DNA from: Caldicellulosiruptor changbaiensis | Lineage (GTDB): Bacteria > Bacillota > Thermoanaerobacteria > Caldicellulosiruptorales > Caldicellulosiruptoraceae | Length of the DNA stretch: 64,000 nucleotides | Direction: 5' to 3' | NCBI RefSeq assembly: GCF_003999255.1 | Contig: NZ_CP034791.1 | Span: 1-64,000, forward strand | In this document: positions 9,908 to 17,292 of the stretch, piece after piece | Position numbering within the stretch: the stretch's first letter is position 1 | Layout of the letters: each line of letters begins with the position of its first letter | Translations under genes and position numbers: made by a program | Notes under the pieces: generated by a model | Seen by the model: the letters and a program-made list of their open reading frames with translations, nothing else | Told to the model about the DNA's origin: nothing | The model's database searches: none

Positions 9908-10720
9908 ATGAGTTTTTGGGATATATTAATACTGTATCTAATTATTACATCTATTCAGCCTGTGATGAAGCAAAGGATGATTGAATCTGCAAGGCAAAAG
10001 ATGATTGCAAAGATAGAGAAAAAAAGAGGCTCAAGAGTTATTTTGCTTGTCCACAGGCAAGAAACAATGAGTTTTTTAGGCTTTCCCATCTATAAATATA
10101 TTGACATAAACGACTCAGAAGAGGTAATTCGAGCAATCTCAATGACAGACCCCTCTGTGCCACTTGATATTATCCTTCACACACCAGGTGGCCTGGTTTT
10201 AGCATCCCTTCAGATTGCAAGAGCCATAAAGCGCCATAAAGGCAAGGTCACAGTCCATGTTCCTCACCATGCAATGTCAGGTGGGACGCTGATTGCTTTG
10301 GCAGCAGATGAGATAGTCATGGCTCCAGATGCGGTTTTAGGACCTGTTGATCCACAAATTGGTGAGTTTCCAGCAGTTTCGATTCTGGAAGTTGTGAAGC
10401 AAAAGCCAATGACAGAGATAGATGATAGAACATTGATTTTAGCTGATGTTGCTAAAAAGGCTATAAGACAGACAAAGGATGCAGTTTTAGAGCTTTTGAG
10501 CGGAAACTACCCAGACGATGTTGCAGAGAACATCGCAAAAGAGCTTGTTGAAGGTAAGTGGACGCACGACTATCCAATCACCTATGAAAAGGCAAAAGAG
10601 CTTGGATTAAAGGTAAGGTGTGATATAGACAAAGAAATTCAGCAGCTCATGAGCCTATATCCTCAGCCTGTTGTGAAAAGGTCATCTGTTGAGTATTTGT
10701 GGTATCCAAAGGGGAAGTAA
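9908..10720 (+). CDS. SDH-type Clp-fold serine proteinase (ClpP class, membrane anchored)
   Basis: 270-residue protein with an N-terminal hydrophobic segment (about 3-20) followed by a Clp/crotonase-like protease domain of the SDH (serine dehydrogenase proteinase, older name DUF114) family. The likely nucleophile serine is in HHAMSGGTLIALAADEIVM, the oxyanion-loop glycines in HTPGGLVLASLQ, and the conserved GPVDPQIG follows. Strong ribosome binding site AAAGGAGG. With the rhomboid upstream it may form a membrane-protein quality-control pair; that link is inferred from adjacency. Confidence 0.88.
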   Translation: MSFWDILILYLIITSIQPVMKQRMIESARQKMIAKIEKKRGSRVILLVHRQETMSFLGFPIYKYIDINDSEEVIRAISMTDPSVPLDIILHTPGGLVLASLQIARAIKRHKGKVTVHVPHHAMSGGTLIALAADEIVMAPDAVLGPVDPQIGEFPAVSILEVVKQKPMTEIDDRTLILADVAKKAIRQTKDAVLELLSGNYPDDVAENIAKELVEGKWTHDYPITYEKAKELGLKVRCDIDKEIQQLMSLYPQPVVKRSSVEYLWYPKGK

Positions 10721-10745
10721 AAGCTCATATAAGTAAGTATTTTTG

Positions 10746-11020
10746 GTTGCAGACCAGGTAAACATCATGGCTTACAGCAACAGAGCTGAGTATATAATCT
10801 CAATTTTCCACAATGAGGTCAACCTTGCAAAGGTATTTGGGAAGAAACTGGTTATTTCTGTTGAAACAGGACCCACTTCTGAAGGCGATTATGTAACATT
10901 TTACCAAGAAGAATATTAATACATGATGAATGAGTTGCAAGAGTTTGTAAGCTACTTTAAAACAGTGGAGCAAATTTGGGCATAGCGATACATTTATTTG
11001 GTCAATCTTTTGAGATAACA
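10746..11020 (+). pseudogene. Decayed gene relic before CRISPR array 1
   Basis: Reading from 10746 gives an open stretch of about 57 codons (VADQVNIMAYSNRAEYIISI and on to a stop near 10918). Protein-like sequence (MMNELQEFVSYFKTVEQ) resumes in another frame to about 10985. No complete start-to-stop gene exists. The wording VISVETGPTSEGDYVTFY looks like the C-terminal part of a secreted or TIM-barrel protein, but I do not recognise the family. It is interpreted as a truncated remnant. Confidence 0.5.
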
Positions 11021-11044
11021 AAGCAATCAAGAGGAGAAAAAACA

Positions 11045-11077
11045 AAAAAGCTGGTACATCACGTACCAGCTTTTTTT
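11045..11077. terminator. Bidirectional terminator at distal end of array 1
   Basis: Perfect hairpin AAAAAGCTGGTAC / GTACCAGCTTTTT with loop ATCAC. A-runs and T-runs flank both sides, so it can stop transcription from either strand. It lies 4 bp from the leader-distal repeat of array 1 and would end the minus-strand CRISPR transcript. Confidence 0.85.
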
Positions 11078-11081
11078 ACTA

Positions 11082-11845
11082 ATTTCAATCCCCAAAGGGT
11101 AGGCTACAAACTACAGCTACTATGATAACGGGAACTTAACGACTTGGTTTCAATCCCCAAAGGGTAGGCTACAAACAATGCTGGATTCAGACCAGCACTA
11201 TTGGAGAAAAGACGTTTCAATCCCCAAAGGGTAGGCTACAAACTTTCCTTGTAGTATTTCTTCCTATCTGCCATAAGGTGTTTCAATCCCCAAAGGGTAG
11301 GCTACAAACCAATATGTATCACCAATATTTACCCATAAAGTACCGTTTCAATCCCCAAAGGGTAGGCTACAAACAGAAATAAAGGAATTGTTTTTATTAC
11401 AATACGAAAAGTTTCAATCCCCAAAGGGTAGGCTACAAACCATTAGTTAAAGAACTTTTAGATGAAAATGAAATATGTTTCAATCCCCAAAGGGTAGGCT
11501 ACAAACTCTGTAATTGCAGTATTTATTTGTATTGCATAATTTTGTTTCAATCCCCAAAGGGTAGGCTACAAACCTAAGCTGCATACCACTCTTCAGCTGC
11601 TCGCTCAGCGGTTTCAATCCCCAAAGGGTAGGCTACAAACTGGTGAGAAGATGAAGCTGACGATGGATTTCTTTGTAGGTTTCAATCCCCAAAGGGTAGG
11701 CTACAAACGGGCGGTGGGAACCGCTCTATTTTTTTTGAAAGGGGTGTGTTTCAATCCCCAAAGGGTAGGCTACAAACTTACGAAAATGTAATACAAATTT
11801 TGTGCAAGTTGCTCAGTTTCAATCCCCAAAGGGTAGGCTACAAAC
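11082..11845 (-). CRISPR. CRISPR array 1 (12 repeats, 11 spacers)
   Basis: Twelve 30-bp repeats start at 11082, 11147, 11214, 11280, 11345, 11411, 11477, 11544, 11611, 11679, 11748 and 11816. On the plus strand the repeat is GTTTCAATCCCCAAAGGG followed by T and then AGGCTACAAAC. Read on the minus strand it ends in ATTGAAAC, the usual 5' crRNA handle, so transcription runs leftward. Spacers are 35-39 bp. The leftmost repeat is altered at its outer end (ATTTC for GTTTC), as expected of the oldest repeat. The conserved leader is at the right end. Confidence 0.97.
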
Positions 11846-12095
11846 ACGTTAGAAAGCTTAGTTTTATTATATCAACTTTATGCAAAGGTGTCAATGTTTT
11901 TATTTTAGTACACCATATCAAAATGCCACTCAAATAAGAAGTACCAAGGTTTCGATCCCCATAAAACCCTTCCGTCTATCCAGCTGTTGCCAGCAATCCA
12001 GACGAACCCTTACCACATCTTGATGAAACCGTATACAAATCAAACCTCAAAAATTTTGCACTGGAGATCGACGGAAGTGACTTTTAGTCAAAGTA
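11846..12095 (-). promoter_or_regulatory. CRISPR leader 1 with sigma-A promoter
   Basis: About 250 bp, conserved in sequence beside arrays 2 to 5. On the minus strand it carries TTGACA (11889-11894), a 17-bp spacer and TATAAT (11866-11871). This places the start point only some 10-15 nt before the first repeat. Further conserved blocks are CTTCCGTCTATCCAGCT, a TCGAC block near 12070 and GACTTTTAGTCAAA near the outer end. Confidence 0.88.
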
Positions 12096-12355
12096 AATAT
12101 ATATTCATATCTTTTTGAATAAAATTGATTTGGACCAATAATGTTAAAAAGTAAAAAACCTTAAGAGATGAAATTAAAAATATTCGATTAATCGAGGATA
12201 TAAAGCCTTATGTGAGCTCTTAGAGGTTCTTTTAATGAATGCTAAAATCTGCTCACTTGTATCTTTTTGTTTATTGATAGAATATAATAATTTTCTGGGT
12301 ATATATAGATATGTTGAACAAAATAAAAATCAATGAAAGGAGAGAACAAAATAAA

Positions 12356-12925
12356 GTGAAAAGAAAAAGTCGCGTACTTATAATCATCTTAGTAGCAATA
12401 GCTTTTGTTTTGCTCTATCTTTTTTCAGTATACAACAGCCTTGTTAAAGCTGAAGAAAACGTAAAAAGTAAGTGGAGTCAGGTGGAGAATCAGCTTCAAA
12501 GAAGAGCAGATTTAATTCCTAACCTTGTAAACACAGTAAAAGGTTATGCAAAGCATGAAAAGGATATCTTCGAAAAGCTTGCAGAAGCAAGGTCAAAACT
12601 GATAAACTCTTCAACAGTTGAGGACAAAGTAAAAGCAAATGAAGAGCTTTCTAATGCACTTTCAAGGCTTTTGGCGATAGTTGAAAACTACCCTGACCTC
12701 AAAGCTGACCAAACCTTTATTACACTTATGGATGAGCTATCTGGCACAGAAAACAGAATAGCTGTTGCAAGAAAAGACTACAACGATGCGGTAAGAAGCT
12801 ATAACACAAAGATAAAAGTCTTCCCGAATGTAATTATTGCGCGCATGTTTGGATTTGAAGAAAAACCATATTTCAAAGCGGAAGCAGAGGCTCAAAAAGT
12901 TCCCACAGTTGATTTTTCAAAGTAA
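12356..12925 (+). CDS. lemA: LemA family protein
   Basis: About 189-residue membrane-anchored LemA protein: one N-terminal transmembrane helix (VLIIILVAIAFVLLYLF), then the conserved YNSLVKAEENVKSKWSQVENQLQRRADLIPNLVNTVKGYAKHE region split across helices, ending PYFKAEAEAQKVPTVDF. I favour the GTG at 12356, since AAAGGAGAG lies 11 nt upstream. An ATG at 12311 would add 15 charged residues and lacks a good site. LemA genes are commonly paired with TPM-domain genes, as here, 18 bp downstream. Its biochemical role is unknown in general. Confidence 0.9.
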   Translation: MKRKSRVLIIILVAIAFVLLYLFSVYNSLVKAEENVKSKWSQVENQLQRRADLIPNLVNTVKGYAKHEKDIFEKLAEARSKLINSSTVEDKVKANEELSNALSRLLAIVENYPDLKADQTFITLMDELSGTENRIAVARKDYNDAVRSYNTKIKVFPNVIIARMFGFEEKPYFKAEAEAQKVPTVDFSK

Positions 12926-12943
12926 AAAGGTGGAGAGGTAGAA

Positions 12944-13765
12944 ATGCTAAACACACTTAAAGCCAGAAAAAATTTTTATTTAGCCTTTATATTCTTAATG
13001 CTTTTTTTGCTCATTGTATTTTTGCCGCTATATAGCTTAGCAAGTATTCCGCAAAAGCCAGCTGAAAATAGCTATGTCTTTGACTATGCAAACCTCATAG
13101 ATGATTCCGACGAAGATCAGATGAGAGCTTTGGCAAAGAAAATAGAGGATAGCACATCTGCAGAGATTGTAGTTGTTACTGTTGAAACTTTGGGAAACTA
13201 CACGATAGAGGAATATGCTCTAAACCTTTTTAGAAAATGGGGAATTGGGAACAAAGAAAAAGACAATGGCGTTTTGATTTTAGTGAATAAAGAAAACCTT
13301 CTTGCAAATAAAAAAGGAAAGATAAGAATAGAAGTTGGTTATGGCTTAGAAGGTGCAATCCCAGATGGCAAGGCAGGGAGAATTTTAGACACATATGCAA
13401 TTCCAGCGTTTGAGAACAAAGAATACTCAAGAGGGATAAAGGATACATTCTATGCAGTTGCAAGTGAGGTCGCAAAGGAGTATAACCTGAATTTAGATGA
13501 ACTTCAAGGGTACGGCGATGCACAAACAATAGATAATAACTCTACAGCTGAAGATGACAGTGAACTGAAACTTCCAGATGCAATAGCAATTATAGTCTTT
13601 GTAATAATTTTTGTTTTTATCTCTTTAAAATCCCGTAGAAAAGGCAGCTGGTGGTACAGAGGTCCATGGGATGGTTTTGGCGGTGGCTTTGGCGGCGGTT
13701 CATCTGGTGGTGGCTTTGGCGGTTTTGGTGGTGGCTCTTCTGGCGGTGGCGGTGCAAGCAGGTAA
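12944..13765 (+). CDS. TPM-domain membrane protein (YgcG family)
   Basis: 273 residues. A hydrophobic signal segment (about 10-35) is followed by the TPM domain: NSYVFDYANLIDDSDEDQM, TSAEIVVVTVETLG, LFRKWGIGNKEKDNGVLILV, VGYGLEGAIPDGKAGRIL. A transmembrane helix lies at about 207-224. The tail is Gly/Ser-rich (GFGGGFGGGSSGGG) and ends in GGASR, typical of YgcG proteins. It is likely exported or membrane bound with the TPM domain outside. Paired with LemA in one transcription unit. Exact function is not established. Confidence 0.88.
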   Translation: MLNTLKARKNFYLAFIFLMLFLLIVFLPLYSLASIPQKPAENSYVFDYANLIDDSDEDQMRALAKKIEDSTSAEIVVVTVETLGNYTIEEYALNLFRKWGIGNKEKDNGVLILVNKENLLANKKGKIRIEVGYGLEGAIPDGKAGRILDTYAIPAFENKEYSRGIKDTFYAVASEVAKEYNLNLDELQGYGDAQTIDNNSTAEDDSELKLPDAIAIIVFVIIFVFISLKSRRKGSWWYRGPWDGFGGGFGGGSSGGGFGGFGGGSSGGGGASR

Positions 13766-14025
13766 ATCTTATTACTCCAGTACCGCCTTTTTGTTTACAT
13801 GAGGCAAAGGAGACAAACCCAAAAAGTGCTTTAAAGGCTTTGCAAACTTCAGATACAAATGGTGTTGTTACTTCCTGAAAATTGGCGAACAATACTTTGA
13901 TTTGTGCCAAGCTGATAATACCGCTTTGTGGTTTTGTTATGTTATAAAAAGTTATAAAAGTTTGTGACAGAATTAAAATATGTGGGTATAAAAACTATAT
14001 AAAAATATTTTTAGGAGAAGTATAA

Positions 14026-14220
14026 ATGAAAAACGTTGGACCTATTGACAAGGCTATAAGAATAATTCTTGGGCTTGTTTTGTTGAGCTTACTTTTCATA
14101 GTAAAAAGCAACGCAAAATACTTTGGCTTGATAGGAATAATTCCACTTATCACAGGATTTATAGGATATTGTCCGCTTTATAGCATCTTTGGCATAAATA
14201 CATTAAAGAAGAAAAGATAA
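14026..14220 (+). CDS. DUF2892 small membrane protein
   Basis: 64-residue protein with two hydrophobic helices (IRIILGLVLLSLLFIV and FGLIGIIPLITGFIG) and the family features N-terminal KNVGPIDKAIR and CPLYSIFGIN near the C-terminus. DUF2892 domains occur alone or fused to rhodanese in YgaP. It is probably an inner-membrane protein of unknown role. Ribosome binding site AGGAGAAG precedes the ATG. A terminator hairpin follows 26 bp downstream. Confidence 0.8.
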   Translation: MKNVGPIDKAIRIILGLVLLSLLFIVKSNAKYFGLIGIIPLITGFIGYCPLYSIFGINTLKKKR

Positions 14221-14246
14221 ATTAAAAAGCAAAGCTTTACAACCAG

Positions 14247-14292
14247 AAAGCAGGCGAGGTTCTATTGAGAATCTTTAGCCTGCTTTTAATTT
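14247..14292 (+). terminator. Rho-independent terminator
   Basis: Stem AAAGCAGGC (14247-14255) pairs perfectly with GCCTGCTTT (14278-14286), followed by TAATTTTT. It ends the DUF2892 gene. Confidence 0.75.
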
Positions 14293-14383
14293 TTGGTATA
14301 ATATTATCAATATAACAAGGAATTTTCTCTACCCGCAGCGGAAAACTCATAAAGAAAGAAAACTTATAAAGGGGCAGTACACT

Positions 14384-15700
14384 ATGCCAGAGTTCAATCC
14401 TTTTATAAATGACTTTAACAAGCTTAGGAACTTTTCAAGGCTTGTGTATTTGTATGGATGTTATTCACGAGAAGACGCTGAGCTTTTTAAGATAGGTAAA
14501 AGAACATTTGATGAAGAGCTCAGGCGTATGAGAGTGTTTTTAAAAGAAGATGAATATCTATCGGTCGAAAGAGATGGCAAAAAGGTTTTGCCATGTATAG
14601 TTGAAGACTTTTTCAAAGAGGTAGAAAATCCGCTTATCAATATATATTTTTCAAAAACATCAACTCCGCTTCAAACAACATTGTTTTTCAAGATTCTTCA
14701 GATTTTGAATTCTTCAAAAAACAAAAGAGCAACTACAAATGAGATTGTTGATAAGATATACTTTGCACTTGATGAAAGAACAAAAGATAAAGCTATTGAT
14801 TCAAGTATAAAAAGAACATTGAAAGAGATGCAAAGTATAGGGGTTATAAAATTTCTAAAAAAAGAAAAAGTTTATGTCTTGTCAAATACAATCGAAAGGC
14901 TTTTTTCAGGGTTTTCAAAAGATGAGGTAAAAAACATCTACCTATCGGTTTTATTTTTTATAAACACAAATGTACCAAATGTTCCGGGGTGGTTTTTAAA
15001 AGAGAGCTTGGAAAAATATCTTTTGAAAAATGGTGAAGAAGAGTTTGTAAAAGAAGCAAATCAACTATTTTGGTTTACATATGTGCCTCATCATTATGTT
15101 TTAGATGAAGAGCTTGTGTGGAGATTTTGGCAGGCAGCCTCAAGTGGCAGAAAAATAAAAATTTGGTACTATCCAAGAAGCAAAAATGAAAGAAAAGAGT
15201 ATACTTGTATTCCACTCAGAATCATTTACGATGTAAAACTTGGCAGATGGTATTTTATTGTGCTTTTTGAAAAGGCAATAAATACCCTTCCTGCTTCAAG
15301 GGTAGAAAAAATAGAAATTTTAGATGAGACATTTGACAAAAACATTTTCAAAGAATACTGGAAAGTTATAGAAAAGTGTTTTTTTGTGTCTGTTCCACTC
15401 AAAAAGACAGGGTTTAAAAAAATAAAGCTAAGGTTCATCCTCGATGATAAAGAGGCCAGCTTTAACTTTGTATTAAACAGGGTAAAAAGAGAGCTGAAAG
15501 ATGCAAAAATAGATATAGTAAGCCAAAATGAATTTGTTGTTGAGTATGAACTTAGTAACCTAAAAGAATTCAAACCATGGCTTAGAAGCTTTTCACACAG
15601 GGTTGTTGTTGAAGATGGCAGCGAAGACTCAAGTAAGCTCAGACAAGAGATTATAGAAGAGTGGAAGGAGATTTTGAGAAACTATGGAGATATTCAGTAG
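14384..15700 (+). CDS. WYL-domain transcriptional regulator-like protein
   Basis: 438-residue soluble protein. The N-terminal half has helix-turn-helix-like segments (FKIGKRTFDEELRRMRVFL and a second at about 95-160). The C-terminal half has WYL-type beta strands: SGRKIKIWYYPRSKNERKEYTCIPLRIIYDVKLGRWYFI is the ligand-binding core, where IWYYP stands in for WYL. WYL proteins sense nucleic acids or small ligands and often regulate defence genes. It overlaps the next WYL-like gene by 17 bp, implying translational coupling and perhaps a heteromeric regulator. Ribosome binding site AAGGGG. Confidence 0.75.
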   Translation: MPEFNPFINDFNKLRNFSRLVYLYGCYSREDAELFKIGKRTFDEELRRMRVFLKEDEYLSVERDGKKVLPCIVEDFFKEVENPLINIYFSKTSTPLQTTLFFKILQILNSSKNKRATTNEIVDKIYFALDERTKDKAIDSSIKRTLKEMQSIGVIKFLKKEKVYVLSNTIERLFSGFSKDEVKNIYLSVLFFINTNVPNVPGWFLKESLEKYLLKNGEEEFVKEANQLFWFTYVPHHYVLDEELVWRFWQAASSGRKIKIWYYPRSKNERKEYTCIPLRIIYDVKLGRWYFIVLFEKAINTLPASRVEKIEILDETFDKNIFKEYWKVIEKCFFVSVPLKKTGFKKIKLRFILDDKEASFNFVLNRVKRELKDAKIDIVSQNEFVVEYELSNLKEFKPWLRSFSHRVVVEDGSEDSSKLRQEIIEEWKEILRNYGDIQ

Positions 15701-16685
15701 CATAAAAAGCACATTTTACAAGGCGTTAGAAGAGATTATCAACACAGCTTACGAAAATGGCGGAATTACCCGAAGAGGTGTGCAAGAGATTTTACAAAAG
15801 TACAATTGTAATTTTCCAAGCTTAGAGAGAAGAGTTTTAGACAAAAATGAGGAAGAGAATAAAAACCTATATCTTCTAAAAAAAGAAGATGACTCTCAGC
15901 AGTTAACTTTAAGAATTGATGCGCCAATTGAGCCTTATGCTACAGACATAGAACTTATGTGGTTAAAATTCATGCTATCCAGCCGCTATGTGCATCTTTT
16001 TTTGGAAGATGAAACAATTGAAAAGATAAAAAAGCTAAAAGTGAATAACAATTTTCTGTTTGACCCAGAAATTTTGCTTCCTAAAAACTACTCGAAAGTG
16101 GTAAAAAGAGAGTGGGTAAGGGAGATTGGCAAGAAACTCAGAATTTTAATTCATGCAGCTTTAGAAAAAAAAGCTATAAACTACACTTACATAACAAGAA
16201 GTGGTTATCAATTTAAAGAAACAGGGATTCCTGTAAAGATTCAATACTCTCTCAAAGATGATTTGCTCTATGCAATTATTTACTCTATAACTTCTCACAG
16301 CTTTGCAAAATGCGTTGTTCAAAATCTGCATGATATTAGCTTAACCTCTGAAAAGGTTGACATGACGGAAATTTCAAAAGAGTATGAAGAATTTTTAAAA
16401 AAATCTTCAGCACCAGAGCCAATTGTCCTTGAGGTTATGAACACAAGAAACGCTTTAGAAAGAGCATTTTGTCTTTTTTCATCGTTCAAAAAATCAGCAA
16501 GGTTTTTGAGAGAGAAGAACAAACACCAACTTACAATCTATTACTACACATTTGAAGAAGCAGAAGTTTTGTCAAGGATTTTGTATTTAGGAAAGGACGT
16601 TGTTGTAATATCACCTGAGAGGATAAGGAATGAGATAATTTCAAGAGTGAAAAAAGCTCTTGAGAGGTATGAGGAGAAGGTGTGA
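15684..16685 (+). CDS. Second WYL-like protein, coupled to the first
   Basis: 333 residues, beginning inside the end of the previous gene. It has an N-terminal alpha-helical region, then RLDAPIEP-like text typical of WYL proteins (LRIDAPIEPYATDIELMWLKFM), a beta-rich core with INYTYITRSGYQFKETGIPVKIQYSLKDDLLYAIIY, and a C-terminal WCX-like region with RILYLGKDVVVISPERIRNEI. Two adjacent WYL proteins in one operon are known in other bacteria. Its DNA target is not visible from sequence. Confidence 0.7.
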   Translation: MEIFSSIKSTFYKALEEIINTAYENGGITRRGVQEILQKYNCNFPSLERRVLDKNEEENKNLYLLKKEDDSQQLTLRIDAPIEPYATDIELMWLKFMLSSRYVHLFLEDETIEKIKKLKVNNNFLFDPEILLPKNYSKVVKREWVREIGKKLRILIHAALEKKAINYTYITRSGYQFKETGIPVKIQYSLKDDLLYAIIYSITSHSFAKCVVQNLHDISLTSEKVDMTEISKEYEEFLKKSSAPEPIVLEVMNTRNALERAFCLFSSFKKSARFLREKNKHQLTIYYYTFEEAEVLSRILYLGKDVVVISPERIRNEIISRVKKALERYEEKV

Positions 16686-16715
16686 GAGATAAGAGCCCTT
16701 CTCCTTATTTCTTTT
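16672..16715. terminator. Bidirectional terminator between convergent genes
   Basis: AGGAGAAGG (16672-16680) pairs with CCTTCTCCT (16697-16705), followed by TATTTCTTTTTT. The stem overlaps the last codons of both the WYL-like gene and the methyltransferase gene that ends at 16705. Confidence 0.65.
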
Positions 16716-17292
16716 TTAATATAACATTCAACCATTTTTCATTCTCTCTTCCTTTTCTAACGTCATTGGTGGTTTTCATCTCAAGTAGTTCAAAGTAAGG
16801 ATGGTTTTTCAAAAGAGCCATAAAAGAGCTTTCATCGTAATTATTAAAAAATCGGCCATTACGGAATTCTTCGGTATTTCCATATTTATATGATGAATAG
16901 AAAATGCCGTTTTTCTTAAGTGCCAAATATATTTTTCTGAAGATTAAATCTATTTTGCTCCTTGGTACATGCAAAAGCGAGGCACATGCCCAAACTCCAT
17001 CAAATTCTTCAAAAAAGTCAAGTTGTTCAAATGTCATGTGAAAAGTTTGTTTCCCTGTGTACTGAGTAGAAAGTTTTACCATTTCAAGTGAACCATCTAT
17101 TGCAACTGTGTCATACCCATTTTGTAAAAAATATTTAGTATCTCTTCCAGAACCGCAACCTAAGTCAAGAATTTTTGATCCTTTGGGAAGGTATTTTAAA
17201 AACAATTCATATAATTCTTTCATATCTGCATTTTTTGTGTTTTCAAAGAATTCAATTGCATTTTCATCATAATATCTTATTGTTGGGTCCAT
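16705..17292 (-). CDS. Class I SAM-dependent methyltransferase
   Basis: 195-residue protein with a Rossmann-type SAM site: motif I ILDLGCGSGRDTKYF at about 40-54, an acidic end of strand 2 (VAIDGSLEMV), and FDGVWACASLLHVPRS as the post-motif region (D...ASLLHV). It is a small-molecule or tRNA-type methyltransferase by length; the substrate is unknown. It overlaps the end of the PLD-helicase gene by 16 bp on the same strand, so the two are likely coupled. Confidence 0.85.
   Translation of the reverse strand: MDPTIRYYDENAIEFFENTKNADMKELYELFLKYLPKGSKILDLGCGSGRDTKYFLQNGYDTVAIDGSLEMVKLSTQYTGKQTFHMTFEQLDFFEEFDGVWACASLLHVPRSKIDLIFRKIYLALKKNGIFYSSYKYGNTEEFRNGRFFNNYDESSFMALLKNHPYFELLEMKTTNDVRKGRENEKWLNVILKKK

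Noticed and set aside
11746-11937. Open frame within array 1 with FNPQRVGYK-like peptides
   Set aside because: It is a translation of CRISPR repeats. Similar frames in arrays 2 to 6 (for example 46533-47118 and 48629-49505, with repeated QSPKGRLQT) are rejected for the same reason.
13651-13878. Tryptophan-rich open frame after the TPM gene
   Set aside because: It is the shifted reading of the Gly/Ser-rich tail of the TPM protein, where GGT and GGC codons become Trp and Arg.
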